64,000 bases of DNA from assembly GCF_023369555.1 (NCBI RefSeq), contig NZ_JACJVC010000001.1, positions 1 to 64,000 of the forward strand. The letters run 5' to 3'. Of the stretch, positions 45,171-55,172 are shown one piece after another; within the stretch, counting starts at the first letter, position 1; each line of letters opens with the position of its first letter. The translations under genes were made by a program, and so were the position numbers. This DNA comes from Actinomyces sp. AC-20-1. GTDB taxonomy: Bacteria > Actinomycetota > Actinomycetes > Actinomycetales > Actinomycetaceae. The notes beneath the pieces were generated by a model. It did not search any database. It was not told the DNA's origin and saw only the letters and a list, made by a program, of their open reading frames with translations.

Positions 45171-46147
45171 GCCCGCACGTCCCCGCCTGCCGCGGGCCTC
45201 CAGGCGGCCGGGGCCCGGGCGGCGGAGCGGTGCTCGATCTGCTCGAGCACCGGCTGGCGGCGGCGCGGCACCCAGGCCTCCTCGGTGCGCACGGCGGTCA
45301 GGTCGCGGATCGTGCGCCCGGCGTCGGTGCCGCGCTGCTCGAAACGGGTGAGGACCCGCCCGGCGAAGCGCTCGGACCAGCCGCCCAGGACGCCCGACGG
45401 CGAGCCGGGGTCCGGCCCGTTGCCCAGCGAGCCCGGCTCAGCGCTGTCGGCGCCGAGGTCGGCCCGGGCCCCGGCGTCGTCGTACCTGAGGTAGGGGCGG
45501 GTATGGTCGGCCTCCAGCCCCTCGGGCAGGGCGCAGGCGGCCTCGAGGACGTCGCGCATCTGCCAGGCGTAGTCCGCCCAGTCGGTGGCCAGGCGCCACA
45601 CGCCGCCCGGGCGCAGCACGCGTGCCACCGAGTCCGCGAAGGCCTCGTTGACGAGGCGGCGCTTGCGGTGGCGGGGCTTGCGCCACGGGTCGGGGAAGAA
45701 GACCCACACCTCGCTCACGCTGGCCACGGGCAGCGCGGTGGCCAGCAGCTGGGAGGCGTCGGCGGGCACGACCCGCAGGTTGCGCACCCCGGCGCGGGCG
45801 GCGTCGCGCACGATCTTGGCGATGGAGGTCTCCCACACCTCGACGGCCAGGTAGTCCGTGCCCGGGTTGGCCTGGGCGGCGGCGAGGATGGCCTCCCCGC
45901 CACCGGAGCCGACCTCGACGACGAGGGGGCGCGCCTGGCCGGGATGGCCGAAGGCCGAGGGCGGGTCGATGCGGAAGCCCGCGTCGACGGTGCGGATGGC
46001 GTCGGCCCGCGGCACCTCGATGACGTACTCGCCGCCGTGCTCGGCCAGCGCCTGCCTCTGCGCCTGAGTCAGGCGCCCTCCGGCGCGCGAGTAGGAGCGC
46101 ACGCGCGAGTGGATCGCGTGCGACCTGCCGGGGTGGACCTGGACCAT
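45167..46147 (-). CDS. trmB: tRNA (guanine-N7)-methyltransferase
   Basis: Forms m7G46 in tRNA; 326 aa. It has the SAM-binding VEVGSGGGEAILAAA and the TrmB signature VWVFFPDPWRKPRHRKRRLVNEAF. The C-terminus is about 80 residues longer than usual and is Gly/Pro-rich then basic. ATG 46147 has a perfect AGGAGG site; the frame upstream covers the truncated MOSC gene. Confidence 0.94.
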   Translation of the reverse strand: MVQVHPGRSHAIHSRVRSYSRAGGRLTQAQRQALAEHGGEYVIEVPRADAIRTVDAGFRIDPPSAFGHPGQARPLVVEVGSGGGEAILAAAQANPGTDYLAVEVWETSIAKIVRDAARAGVRNLRVVPADASQLLATALPVASVSEVWVFFPDPWRKPRHRKRRLVNEAFADSVARVLRPGGVWRLATDWADYAWQMRDVLEAACALPEGLEADHTRPYLRYDDAGARADLGADSAEPGSLGNGPDPGSPSGVLGGWSERFAGRVLTRFEQRGTDAGRTIRDLTAVRTEEAWVPRRRQPVLEQIEHRSAARAPAAWRPAAGGDVRA

Positions 46148-46158
46148 CGTGCCTCCTG

Positions 46159-46560
46159 TCAGCCGACCTGCTCGACGGCGGCGTCCATGACGTACAGGGC
46201 CTTGTCCCGGCCACCGTGGTGAGCGCGGTCCGCCTGCTCGTCCCCGGCCAGGCCCAGGGCGCCCACGCGCACCGGCCCCTCCACGGGTGCCTTGCAGATG
46301 GCCGACCGGCCCGCCTCGCCCGCGTCCGGGCGCACGGCGCGCAGCACGCACACGGCCCCGACCGCACCCACGAGGTCCCCCGCGACAAGAGGCGAGGGCT
46401 CGTCACGGTGGCGGCCGTCGGCGCCCGCGTGGGGCTCACCCAGCCGGCGCGCCAGCGCCACCGTCAGGCGCAGGCCGGCGCCGTCGTCGGTCATGGCGGC
46501 CTGCAGCGTCCCGGAGGTGACCCGGACGCCGTCGGTCCTGTGCCCGTGGGTGCTGCTCAC
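46159..46560 (-). pseudogene. Truncated MOSC-domain gene
   Basis: The 133-codon frame (GTG 46560) matches only the front of MOSC-domain proteins: VCVLRAVRPDAGEAGRSAICKAPVEGPVRVGALGLAGDEQADRAHHGGRDKALYV. It stops after AAVEQVG, where intact members continue for about 100 residues with the conserved Cys and the GENLT-like region. trmB begins 11 nt later, so the missing part is not in another frame. A deleted remnant is likely; a short functional derivative cannot be excluded. It lies 24 nt after lepA. Confidence 0.65.
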
Positions 46561-46584
46561 TGACCTGCCTGCCCTGCGTGTCTC

Positions 46585-48459
<1,875 letters not shown>

Positions 48460-48625
48460 GTGAGCTCTTCCGGGTCAGGGGGAGACGACTAAGTCCCAGT
48501 CTCCCACGCCGTGCGTGCGCCACCAGAACCGCAGCCTGTGAGACGGACCCCTTCACGTCCGAGAGGCCACGGACGCCCCCGACCTGCGCGATAATTTAGT
48601 GTGCACGTGAGAGGAGGTGAGCGGT

Positions 48626-49345
48626 GTGACTAGTCTGCTGGTCGGAGTCGTCGAGGACGACGCCAGGCACGCGCGCGTCCTCACCGACTACCTCCGGCGC
48701 TTCGGGGCGGAGCGGGACCTGGAGATCACCACCCGGCTCTTCCCCGCCGGGGACCACCTGCTGCGCGGCTACCGCCCCGAGTACGACATCCTCCTGCTCG
48801 ACATCCAGATGGAGGGCACGGACGGCCTGGACACGGCCCGCAGGATCCGGCGCTCGGACCCGAGCGTCATCATCATCTTCATCACCTCGGCCCCGCAGTA
48901 CGCCATCAACGGCTACGAGGTCTCCGCCCTGGGATACCTTCTCAAACCGGTCCCCTACTCCTCCTTCTCCCAGGAGATGTCCCGGGCGCTGGAGGCCCTG
49001 GGCCGGCGCGAGCACCGCAGCCTCACCGTGCGTGACGGCTCGGGCGTGCGCCGTGTGCCCATGGCGGACATCGTCTACCTGGAGTCCGTCGGTCACCGCC
49101 TCGACATCCACCTGACCTCCCGGGTGATCTCCCTGACCGGCACCCTCAAGGAGATGGAGCCCTTGCTGACCGGCCACGGCTTCTACCGCTCGAACTCCTG
49201 CTACATCGTCAACCTCGCCCACGTCATGCGGGTGAGGGACCAGGACGCCGTCATGAGCACCGGGCAGAGCCTGCGCGTCTCGCGGCCCCGCAAGAAGGGC
49301 TTCATGGAGGCCCTCACCGAGCACCTCGCCGGGGCCCAGGCGTGA
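48626..49345 (+). CDS. LytTR-family response regulator
   Basis: Two-component regulator of 239 aa. The receiver domain has acidic Glu10-Asp12 (VVEDDARH), the phospho-acceptor Asp59 (LLLDIQMEG) and the conserved Lys in YLLKPVPY. The LytTR DNA-binding domain (about 135-235) has VYLESVGHRLDIHL and FYRSNSCYIVNLAHV, like AgrA/ComE. GTG 48626 is chosen because AGGAGG sits 8-9 nt before it; the GTG at 48617 overlaps that site. It overlaps the kinase gene by 4 nt. Likely target: the GH3-GtrA-glycosyltransferase operon next door. Confidence 0.93.
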   Translation: MTSLLVGVVEDDARHARVLTDYLRRFGAERDLEITTRLFPAGDHLLRGYRPEYDILLLDIQMEGTDGLDTARRIRRSDPSVIIIFITSAPQYAINGYEVSALGYLLKPVPYSSFSQEMSRALEALGRREHRSLTVRDGSGVRRVPMADIVYLESVGHRLDIHLTSRVISLTGTLKEMEPLLTGHGFYRSNSCYIVNLAHVMRVRDQDAVMSTGQSLRVSRPRKKGFMEALTEHLAGAQA

Positions 49346-50670
49346 GCGGAGAGCTTCTGCCGGACATCCCTCGGTTGTGGACGGCCGTGGCGGAGTGGGG
49401 CGCGTGCCTCGTGTACGTCCTGGCCGCCTGGCGCTCCACGGACTCCGTCCGGCAGGCCGTCGTCGTCCTGACGGCTGCCCTGCCGGCCATTGCCCTCTAC
49501 CAGCTCCTGGCCGGCGCACTGCCCATGTGGGCATGGCTTCCCGCCATGGTGGGGGCGGTCGTCCTCATGTGGCTCGTCCTCAACCTTGCCCTGGACGGCT
49601 CGGTGCGCCGCTCGACCTACCTCGTGGTGCGCGCCTTCGTCGTAGCCGAGCTCGTCGCCTCCCTGCAGTGGCAGGTGAGCCTGTCCCTGGTGACGGCCAC
49701 GCCCTCGACCACCTCCGCCATCATCTGCCTGGTCGCCGTCGACGTGGCCCTCCTGGGCCTGGTCCTGGCGGTCGAGCGACGCCAGAAGCACTCGGACCTG
49801 TCCCCCACCGCCGGGGACATCGCCGTGTCCGCGGCGATCGCCGCCATCACCTTCGCACTGTCGAACCTGTCCTTCGTGTCGACGACGACGCCCTTCTCCG
49901 CCCGGTTGAGCCGGGAGATCTTCTACATCCGCACCCTCGTGAACCTGTGCGGATACGCCGTGCTGTACGCGCAGCGGGAGACGTCCCGCCAGGTGAGAAC
50001 GGCCCAGGAGCTGGCCGCCTCACGGTCGCTGCTGCGCTCGCAGTACAACCAGTACCTGGCCTCCAAGAGGGCGATGGACGTTGTCGACCGCAAGTACCAC
50101 GACCTGCGCAACCTGGTGACGGCGATCCGGGGCGAGGCCGATCCCCGGGTGCGCCGTGACCAGCTCGACGAGCTCGAGGCCAGCGTGCGCCCCTACGCGG
50201 CCTTCACCCGCTCCGGCAGCCCGGTGCTCGACGTCATCCTCACCGACAAAGGGCAGGTGTGCGCCGAGCAGGGGATCACGCTGCGGACGATGGCCGACGG
50301 CGCGGCGCTGGGATTCCTCACACCCATGGACATGGCGGCGATCCTGGGCAACGGGTTGGACAACGCAGTCGAGGCCACGGCGAAGGTGACTGCCCCCGAG
50401 GACCGGGTCATCCGCCTCGACATCCGCGTGCGCCGGGCCTTCGTGGTCATCGAGATCGAGAACCCCGTGGTCAGCGCTCCCGTGCGCTCGCACGCGAGCG
50501 GGCTGTTCACCACGACCAAGAGCGACGCGTCCCAGCACGGCTTCGGCCTGGCGTCCATCCAGCAGACCGTTGCCCGGTACGAGGGCCAGATGAGCGCCGG
50601 CACGACCACCCACGGCACCTTCCTCCTCCGCGTGCTCCTGCCCGTGCCGGAGGACATCCGTCCGGCATAG
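49342..50670 (+). CDS. GHKL-domain sensor histidine kinase (AgrC/ComD-like)
   Basis: Membrane histidine kinase of 442 aa with six to seven hydrophobic segments (residues 15-210) as the sensing part. The H-box is KYHDLRNL (His253), the N-box ILGNGLDNAVEA (Asn341), and the ATP lid HGFGLASI. This is the kinase class that senses peptides in Agr and Com systems, but no small peptide-precursor gene is visible in either flank. GTG 49342 overlaps the regulator's stop. Convergent with the glycosyltransferase gene. Confidence 0.92.
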   Translation: MSGELLPDIPRLWTAVAEWGACLVYVLAAWRSTDSVRQAVVVLTAALPAIALYQLLAGALPMWAWLPAMVGAVVLMWLVLNLALDGSVRRSTYLVVRAFVVAELVASLQWQVSLSLVTATPSTTSAIICLVAVDVALLGLVLAVERRQKHSDLSPTAGDIAVSAAIAAITFALSNLSFVSTTTPFSARLSREIFYIRTLVNLCGYAVLYAQRETSRQVRTAQELAASRSLLRSQYNQYLASKRAMDVVDRKYHDLRNLVTAIRGEADPRVRRDQLDELEASVRPYAAFTRSGSPVLDVILTDKGQVCAEQGITLRTMADGAALGFLTPMDMAAILGNGLDNAVEATAKVTAPEDRVIRLDIRVRRAFVVIEIENPVVSAPVRSHASGLFTTTKSDASQHGFGLASIQQTVARYEGQMSAGTTTHGTFLLRVLLPVPEDIRPA

Positions 50671-50751
50671 ACCGGCCTCGTGCCACGGCGCACCGAGGTG
50701 CGAGCGCACCGGTGCCGGGCCGCGGCGGCCTCGCTGGCCTCGGGCCGGACC

Positions 50752-51831
50752 TCAGTTGAGGTTGAGGACACGCCGGGCCACCTGGTAGCCGAGGACCGGC
50801 ACCCGCCTGCCGAGCCTGCCGGGCAGGTTCATCGAGCGCCCGAGCACGGTGCGCATGAGGCGGGCGTGGACATCAGGACGCCGCTGGGCGAGCCGGGCCC
50901 ACAGGGCGTCCTTGATGGCGAGGTTCTGCTCCGTGCCCGAGCGCAGCGCCATGGTGGAGATGACGACGCAGCTGATGAGGTAGTAGTGCAGGAGGTAGCC
51001 GTACAGGGAGGAGCAGACCTCCCCCTCGGCCGGCAGGGCCTGGAGCATGAGGGCGTTGACGCGGTCGTGCTGGTCCAGGCGCCGGACGATGACCTCGTCG
51101 GCGACGGACTGGCCCTCGCGGCCGATGGTGTACAGGTACAGGTCGAGGTCGAGGTAGGTCAGGGTCCTGACGGCGGCCAGCGGCTCGAAGGCGAAGATGT
51201 TGTCGACGTAGAAGCAGTGCTCGGGCAGGACGGTGCCCGAGGCGCGCAGCACCTCGGTGCGGTAGAGCAGCGCGTGCATCATGAGGTACTGGTCGGCGCG
51301 GAAGCGGCGCACGTCGTCCCAGGTGCCGAGCCTGCCCTCGGGGATGAGCCGGTGAAAGCGCACGGCGTGGCTCGAGCGCTGCACCGTCGGCAGGTGGGCC
51401 CGGGCCAGCCGCGAGCGGCGCCCCATCGTCCGCCACGCCTCGGACCCCTCGCGCACGTACACGAAGTTGGTGACGACCAGGTCCGGGGCGGTGCCGTCGA
51501 TGTCCCACTGGCGCAGACGGGCCAGCAGGGCGCGCAGGGCGAGCGGGTCCAGGGCGTCGTCGGCGTCGCAGACCTTGAGCCAGGTGCCGGTGGCGCGGGC
51601 GACGCCGGTGTTGACGGCGCCACCGTGGCCCTTGTTCTCCTGGTGCACGACGACGACGCCAGGGGCACGCACGGCCAGCTCCTTCGCCACGGCGAGGGTG
51701 GAGTCCGTGGAGCCGTCGTCGACGATGATGACCTCGACCTCGCCGCCGTCGACGACGATGCTGTCGACGCAGCGCTCGAGCCACGCCTCGGCGTTGTAGG
51801 AGGGCACGATGATGCTCAGGAGCGGCTTCAC
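50752..51831 (-). CDS. Family 2 glycosyltransferase
   Basis: Cytoplasmic GT-A enzyme of 359 aa: LLSIIVPSYNAEAWLERCVDSI, then IIVDDGSTDST (nucleotide sugar), NKGHGGAVNTGVARATG and the metal-binding CDADDAL. No membrane segments. It would transfer a sugar from a nucleotide donor to a lipid or glycan acceptor. GTG start 51831, last gene of the GH3-GH3-GtrA-GT2 set. The 105-bp gap to GtrA holds a possible internal promoter (TAGGCT at 51883-51878, minus strand). Confidence 0.9.
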   Translation of the reverse strand: MKPLLSIIVPSYNAEAWLERCVDSIVVDGGEVEVIIVDDGSTDSTLAVAKELAVRAPGVVVVHQENKGHGGAVNTGVARATGTWLKVCDADDALDPLALRALLARLRQWDIDGTAPDLVVTNFVYVREGSEAWRTMGRRSRLARAHLPTVQRSSHAVRFHRLIPEGRLGTWDDVRRFRADQYLMMHALLYRTEVLRASGTVLPEHCFYVDNIFAFEPLAAVRTLTYLDLDLYLYTIGREGQSVADEVIVRRLDQHDRVNALMLQALPAEGEVCSSLYGYLLHYYLISCVVISTMALRSGTEQNLAIKDALWARLAQRRPDVHARLMRTVLGRSMNLPGRLGRRVPVLGYQVARRVLNLN

Positions 51832-51936
51832 AGAAGGGAGTCCTCTCGGGGGAACGCGGACGGGCCGAGCCTAGCAAGGCCCGGCCCGCCGTCACTGGAA
51901 TGCGCCAGCACGACAGCGGTCCGCTCTCCCCGTCCC

Positions 51937-52578
51937 TCAGCGAGCGGTGGCCGTGGCCCCGGCGGCGGTGCCCTGACCGGCCTGGGTGCCCGTCTGGGGC
52001 TCCTGCTTGAAGATGAGCTTGAAGATGGGGAAGAAGACCCAGAAGGAGACGGCGGCGTTGATGATCATGGTGACGATGTCCGCCACGGTCTCGCCGGTGC
52101 CCGCGCCGAGGGTGTGGATGCTCCAGGAGTAGATGGGGGCCTTGTAGAGCACCTGCAGGGCGGCGGCGACGACTGTGATGACGACGTAGGCGAGCGCGTA
52201 CCAGAAGGCTGCCCTCCAGATCGAGGAGTTGGACTTGAAGGTGATGGAGCGCTGGGCGAAGAAGTTGATGACCTGGGCGATGAGCAGGGTGGTCTCCACG
52301 GCCAGGAAGTAGGCCAGGCCTCCTCCGGTGCCGTCAGCGAGGATCGGGCCGGCTGCGTAGTCGAAGAGGTACACGGTCTGTCCACCGCTGGAGCCAACCG
52401 GCAGGAGCTGGAAGGCGGTGCCCTCCAGGGTGGTGAGACCGAAGAGCCAGCGGAAGACGGGCATGAGGACGAGCTGGAGCACGGTGATGCCGTTGGACAG
52501 GATGAAGAAGACGATGAACTGGGTTCCGGTCTCGTGCTTCTTCTCGAGGTTCTTCCACCAGGTGGTGATGGCGTTCAT
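51937..52578 (-). CDS. GtrA-family membrane protein (putative polyprenyl-sugar flippase)
   Basis: A 213-aa protein with four membrane segments and the GtrA hallmark NFFAQRSITFKSN after segment three. GtrA proteins are thought to move polyprenyl-phosphate-linked sugars across the cytoplasmic membrane. An inserted loop of about 40 residues (FQLLPVGSSGGQTVYLFDYAAG) lies between segments one and two, and the tail is Gly/Thr/Ala-rich. It sits 46 bp downstream of the soluble GH3 gene in a probable operon. Confidence 0.88.
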   Translation of the reverse strand: MNAITTWWKNLEKKHETGTQFIVFFILSNGITVLQLVLMPVFRWLFGLTTLEGTAFQLLPVGSSGGQTVYLFDYAAGPILADGTGGGLAYFLAVETTLLIAQVINFFAQRSITFKSNSSIWRAAFWYALAYVVITVVAAALQVLYKAPIYSWSIHTLGAGTGETVADIVTMIINAAVSFWVFFPIFKLIFKQEPQTGTQAGQGTAAGATATAR

Positions 52579-52624
52579 CCTTCGTCTGCTTTCTCAAGGG
52601 GTGGGTGGCGCAGGGGCGTGCGGC

Positions 52625-55054
52625 TCAGCGGTGGGGGTTGTCGAGCAGGCGCTGGACGGCCTTGTCGGCACGGCGCTTGCGCAGCCATGCGGTGGCAGTG
52701 GTGCGCAGGCCTGTGAAGGTGCGGCCGTTGACGAGGTCGACCAGTCCGGTGACCATCTCGTCGGAGACCGCCCCGCGGGTCATCTTGCTCGTGGCTCTCA
52801 GGGGCATGTTGAGCATGAACAGGATGTTGAGGTCGGGCTGGCCGGTGGCGTCGGCCCGGGCCTTGCGGCGCTGGAGGGCCTTGACCGTGCCCCGGGCCAG
52901 GCGTGAGCGGGCCTGGGCCATGTCGGAGACCGGGTCGTTGGCCCCGATGCCACCGGTGCTGTGGGGGCGGGGCACGGGCCGGCCCAGCAGGGCGGCGAAG
53001 GCCGCGTCGTCGACGGCGTCGACCTGTCCTGTCAGGTAGGCGCCCAGTGCGCGGTCCACGTCCTGGGGGCTGTCGCCCTGGACGCTCAGGGTCGTGCTCA
53101 GGGGCAGGTCCTCGGCGTGGGGGCCCACCTGGATCGTCCAGCTGCCCGCGGTGACCTGCCAGGCGCCGGTGGCGGTGTTGTAGTGGCGGAAGGTGTAGCT
53201 GTCGAAGGGGATGGTGACGGTGGTGTGCTGTCCCGCACCGACGCGGACCTTGGCGAAGCCCTTGAGCTCGCGCGCCGGCCCCCAGCACCCCTCGGGGGGG
53301 CTGACGTAGAGCTGGACGACCTCGGTGCCGTCGACATCGGAGGTGTTCGTGACCCTCACGCTGGCCCCGGCGCTGTCCACGCTCAGGTCGGAGTAGACGA
53401 AGGTCGAGTAGGACAGGCCGAAGCCGAAGGGGTGGGCCACCGGCGTGCTGGTGGTGGTGAAGTAGCGGTAGCCGACGTAGGGGCCCTCCCGGTAGAGGGC
53501 GAGCTCGCCGGTGGCGGGGAACCAGGCTGAGACCGGGTGGTCCTCGAGGACCAGCGGGTAGGTCTCGGCCAGACGGCCCGAGGGGTTGACCTGGCCGGTG
53601 AGGACCCTCAGGGCCGCCGAGGCGCCGGCCTGCCCGGACAGGTAGGTGTGGAGCACGGCCTGGGCATGGGTCTCCCACTGGGTCTCGACCACCGATCCGG
53701 CAGACAGGACGACCACGACCCTGGGGTTGGCGGCGGACACCGCCTCGAGCATGCGGGTCTGCACCGCCGGCAGGCGCAGGTGGGAGCGGTCCAGCCCCTC
53801 GGACTCGCTGAGCTCGTCCAGCCCGATCCAGGCCAGCACGACGTCGGCCTGGCAGGCCAGGGCCACGGCCTCGTCCAGCAGGGCGGTGTCGGGCTTGCCC
53901 AGGCGGTCGTAGCCCTGGGCGTAGCCGACCACCTCGAGGTCGGAGCCGGCCACGACGTCCAGGAAGGTCTCCAGGCGGGTGGGGTTGACCTGGGACGAGC
54001 CCGAGCCCTGGTAGCGCGGGGTGGCGGCCATGTCCCCCACGACGGCCACACGGGAGCCTGGGGCCAGCGGCAGCACGGCCCCCTCGTTCTTGAGCAGGAC
54101 CATGGACTCCTCGGCCACACGCCGGGCCAGCGCATGGTGAGTCTCACGCACGGCACCGGGCACAGCCGCGCCGCCGGCGTGCACGGAGGGGGACGAGACG
54201 GCGGCCTCGCTCATGGCGACCACCTCCGTGGCCCGGGCGTAGACCGCCTCACGGCTCAGCCGCCCGTCCTTGACGGCCCGGACGATGGCGCGCGCACCGT
54301 GCAGCCCAGGTGCGGGCATCTCAAGCGACGACCCGGCCTCGGCGGCGGCCACCGCGTCGTTGGAGCCACCCCAGTCAGACACGACGAGCCCGTCGTAGCC
54401 CCACTCCTGGCGCAGGACCTGGGTCAGCAGGTGGCGGTTCTCGTTGGCGTAGACACCGTTGACGCGGTTGTAGGAGGTCATGAGGGCCCGTGGGCCCGCC
54501 TCGCGCACGACGATCTCGAAGGCGGTGAGGTAGACCTCGCGCATCGTGCGCTCATCCACCACCGAGTCCGAGGCCATGCGCCGCAGCTCCTGGGAGTTGA
54601 CGGCGAAGTGCTTGGGGGTGGCCGCCACGCCCTGGGACTGGATGCCGCGCACGAGCCCCGCCGCCATGCGCCCCGCCAGCACCGGGTCCTCCGAGAAGTA
54701 CTCGAAGCTGCGCCCGCACAACGGCGAGCGCTTGATGTTCAGCCCCGGTCCCAGCAGCACGTCCACGCCCAGCGCGCGGGCCTCCGCCCCCAGGGCGGCT
54801 CCCATGGCCTCGGCCAGCTCCGGGTCCCATGAGGAGGCCAGCGCCGCCGCCGTCGGGAAGCACGTGGCCGGTTCCGAGGCCGCGATACCCAGGTGGTCAC
54901 CACTGCCCAGCTGACGGCGCACCCCGTGAGGCCCGTCTGACATGACAAAGGATCTGATGCCCCGGGCGGGAAGAGCCCGGGAGTCCCACTCGCTCGCGCC
55001 CGACAGCAGGGCGGCAGCCTCCAACAGGCTGAGGTCTGAGGCGTTGACAGTCAC
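52625..55054 (-). CDS. Cytoplasmic GH3-family glycoside hydrolase
   Basis: Beta-glucosidase-like enzyme of 809 aa in the standard domain order. The N-terminal barrel has SDGPHGVRR, KHFAVNSQE (148-156) and the nucleophile Asp227 in VVSDWGGS. The GH3 C-domain follows (VAEESMVLLKNEGAVLPL, LSAGSVVETQW), then a fibronectin-III-like domain. A tail of about 120 residues ends in a basic helix. No signal peptide, so it acts inside the cell. GTG 55054 has AGGAGC upstream; the longer frame is not supported. Beta-glucosidase, xylosidase or N-acetylglucosaminidase activity cannot be told apart here. Confidence 0.9.
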   Translation of the reverse strand: MTVNASDLSLLEAAALLSGASEWDSRALPARGIRSFVMSDGPHGVRRQLGSGDHLGIAASEPATCFPTAAALASSWDPELAEAMGAALGAEARALGVDVLLGPGLNIKRSPLCGRSFEYFSEDPVLAGRMAAGLVRGIQSQGVAATPKHFAVNSQELRRMASDSVVDERTMREVYLTAFEIVVREAGPRALMTSYNRVNGVYANENRHLLTQVLRQEWGYDGLVVSDWGGSNDAVAAAEAGSSLEMPAPGLHGARAIVRAVKDGRLSREAVYARATEVVAMSEAAVSSPSVHAGGAAVPGAVRETHHALARRVAEESMVLLKNEGAVLPLAPGSRVAVVGDMAATPRYQGSGSSQVNPTRLETFLDVVAGSDLEVVGYAQGYDRLGKPDTALLDEAVALACQADVVLAWIGLDELSESEGLDRSHLRLPAVQTRMLEAVSAANPRVVVVLSAGSVVETQWETHAQAVLHTYLSGQAGASAALRVLTGQVNPSGRLAETYPLVLEDHPVSAWFPATGELALYREGPYVGYRYFTTTSTPVAHPFGFGLSYSTFVYSDLSVDSAGASVRVTNTSDVDGTEVVQLYVSPPEGCWGPARELKGFAKVRVGAGQHTTVTIPFDSYTFRHYNTATGAWQVTAGSWTIQVGPHAEDLPLSTTLSVQGDSPQDVDRALGAYLTGQVDAVDDAAFAALLGRPVPRPHSTGGIGANDPVSDMAQARSRLARGTVKALQRRKARADATGQPDLNILFMLNMPLRATSKMTRGAVSDEMVTGLVDLVNGRTFTGLRTTATAWLRKRRADKAVQRLLDNPHR

Positions 55055-55172
55055 GGTGCTGCTCCTTCCTGGACGACGTCGTCCAGCTGCTGACAGAAGG
55101 TATGAGGTGGTGCCCGGGTGGGGCGGGACGTCACAGGGGGCGCCCCACCCCACCCGGGACGGGTCTGGCTCG

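Noticed and set aside
46159-46560. Rest of the MOSC domain in another frame downstream
   Set aside because: The trmB ribosome site and start follow within 11 nt, and the next sequence in all frames belongs to trmB.
48617-48625. Upstream GTG as start of the LytTR regulator
   Set aside because: This GTG overlaps the AGGAGG ribosome site, which is correctly spaced for the in-frame GTG at 48626.
50671-50751. Peptide-pheromone precursor gene next to the kinase
   Set aside because: The 81-bp gap has no start codon with a ribosome site and no leader or double-Gly motif. A short CCTCAGTTGAGG palindrome at the glycosyltransferase stop is at most a weak terminator.
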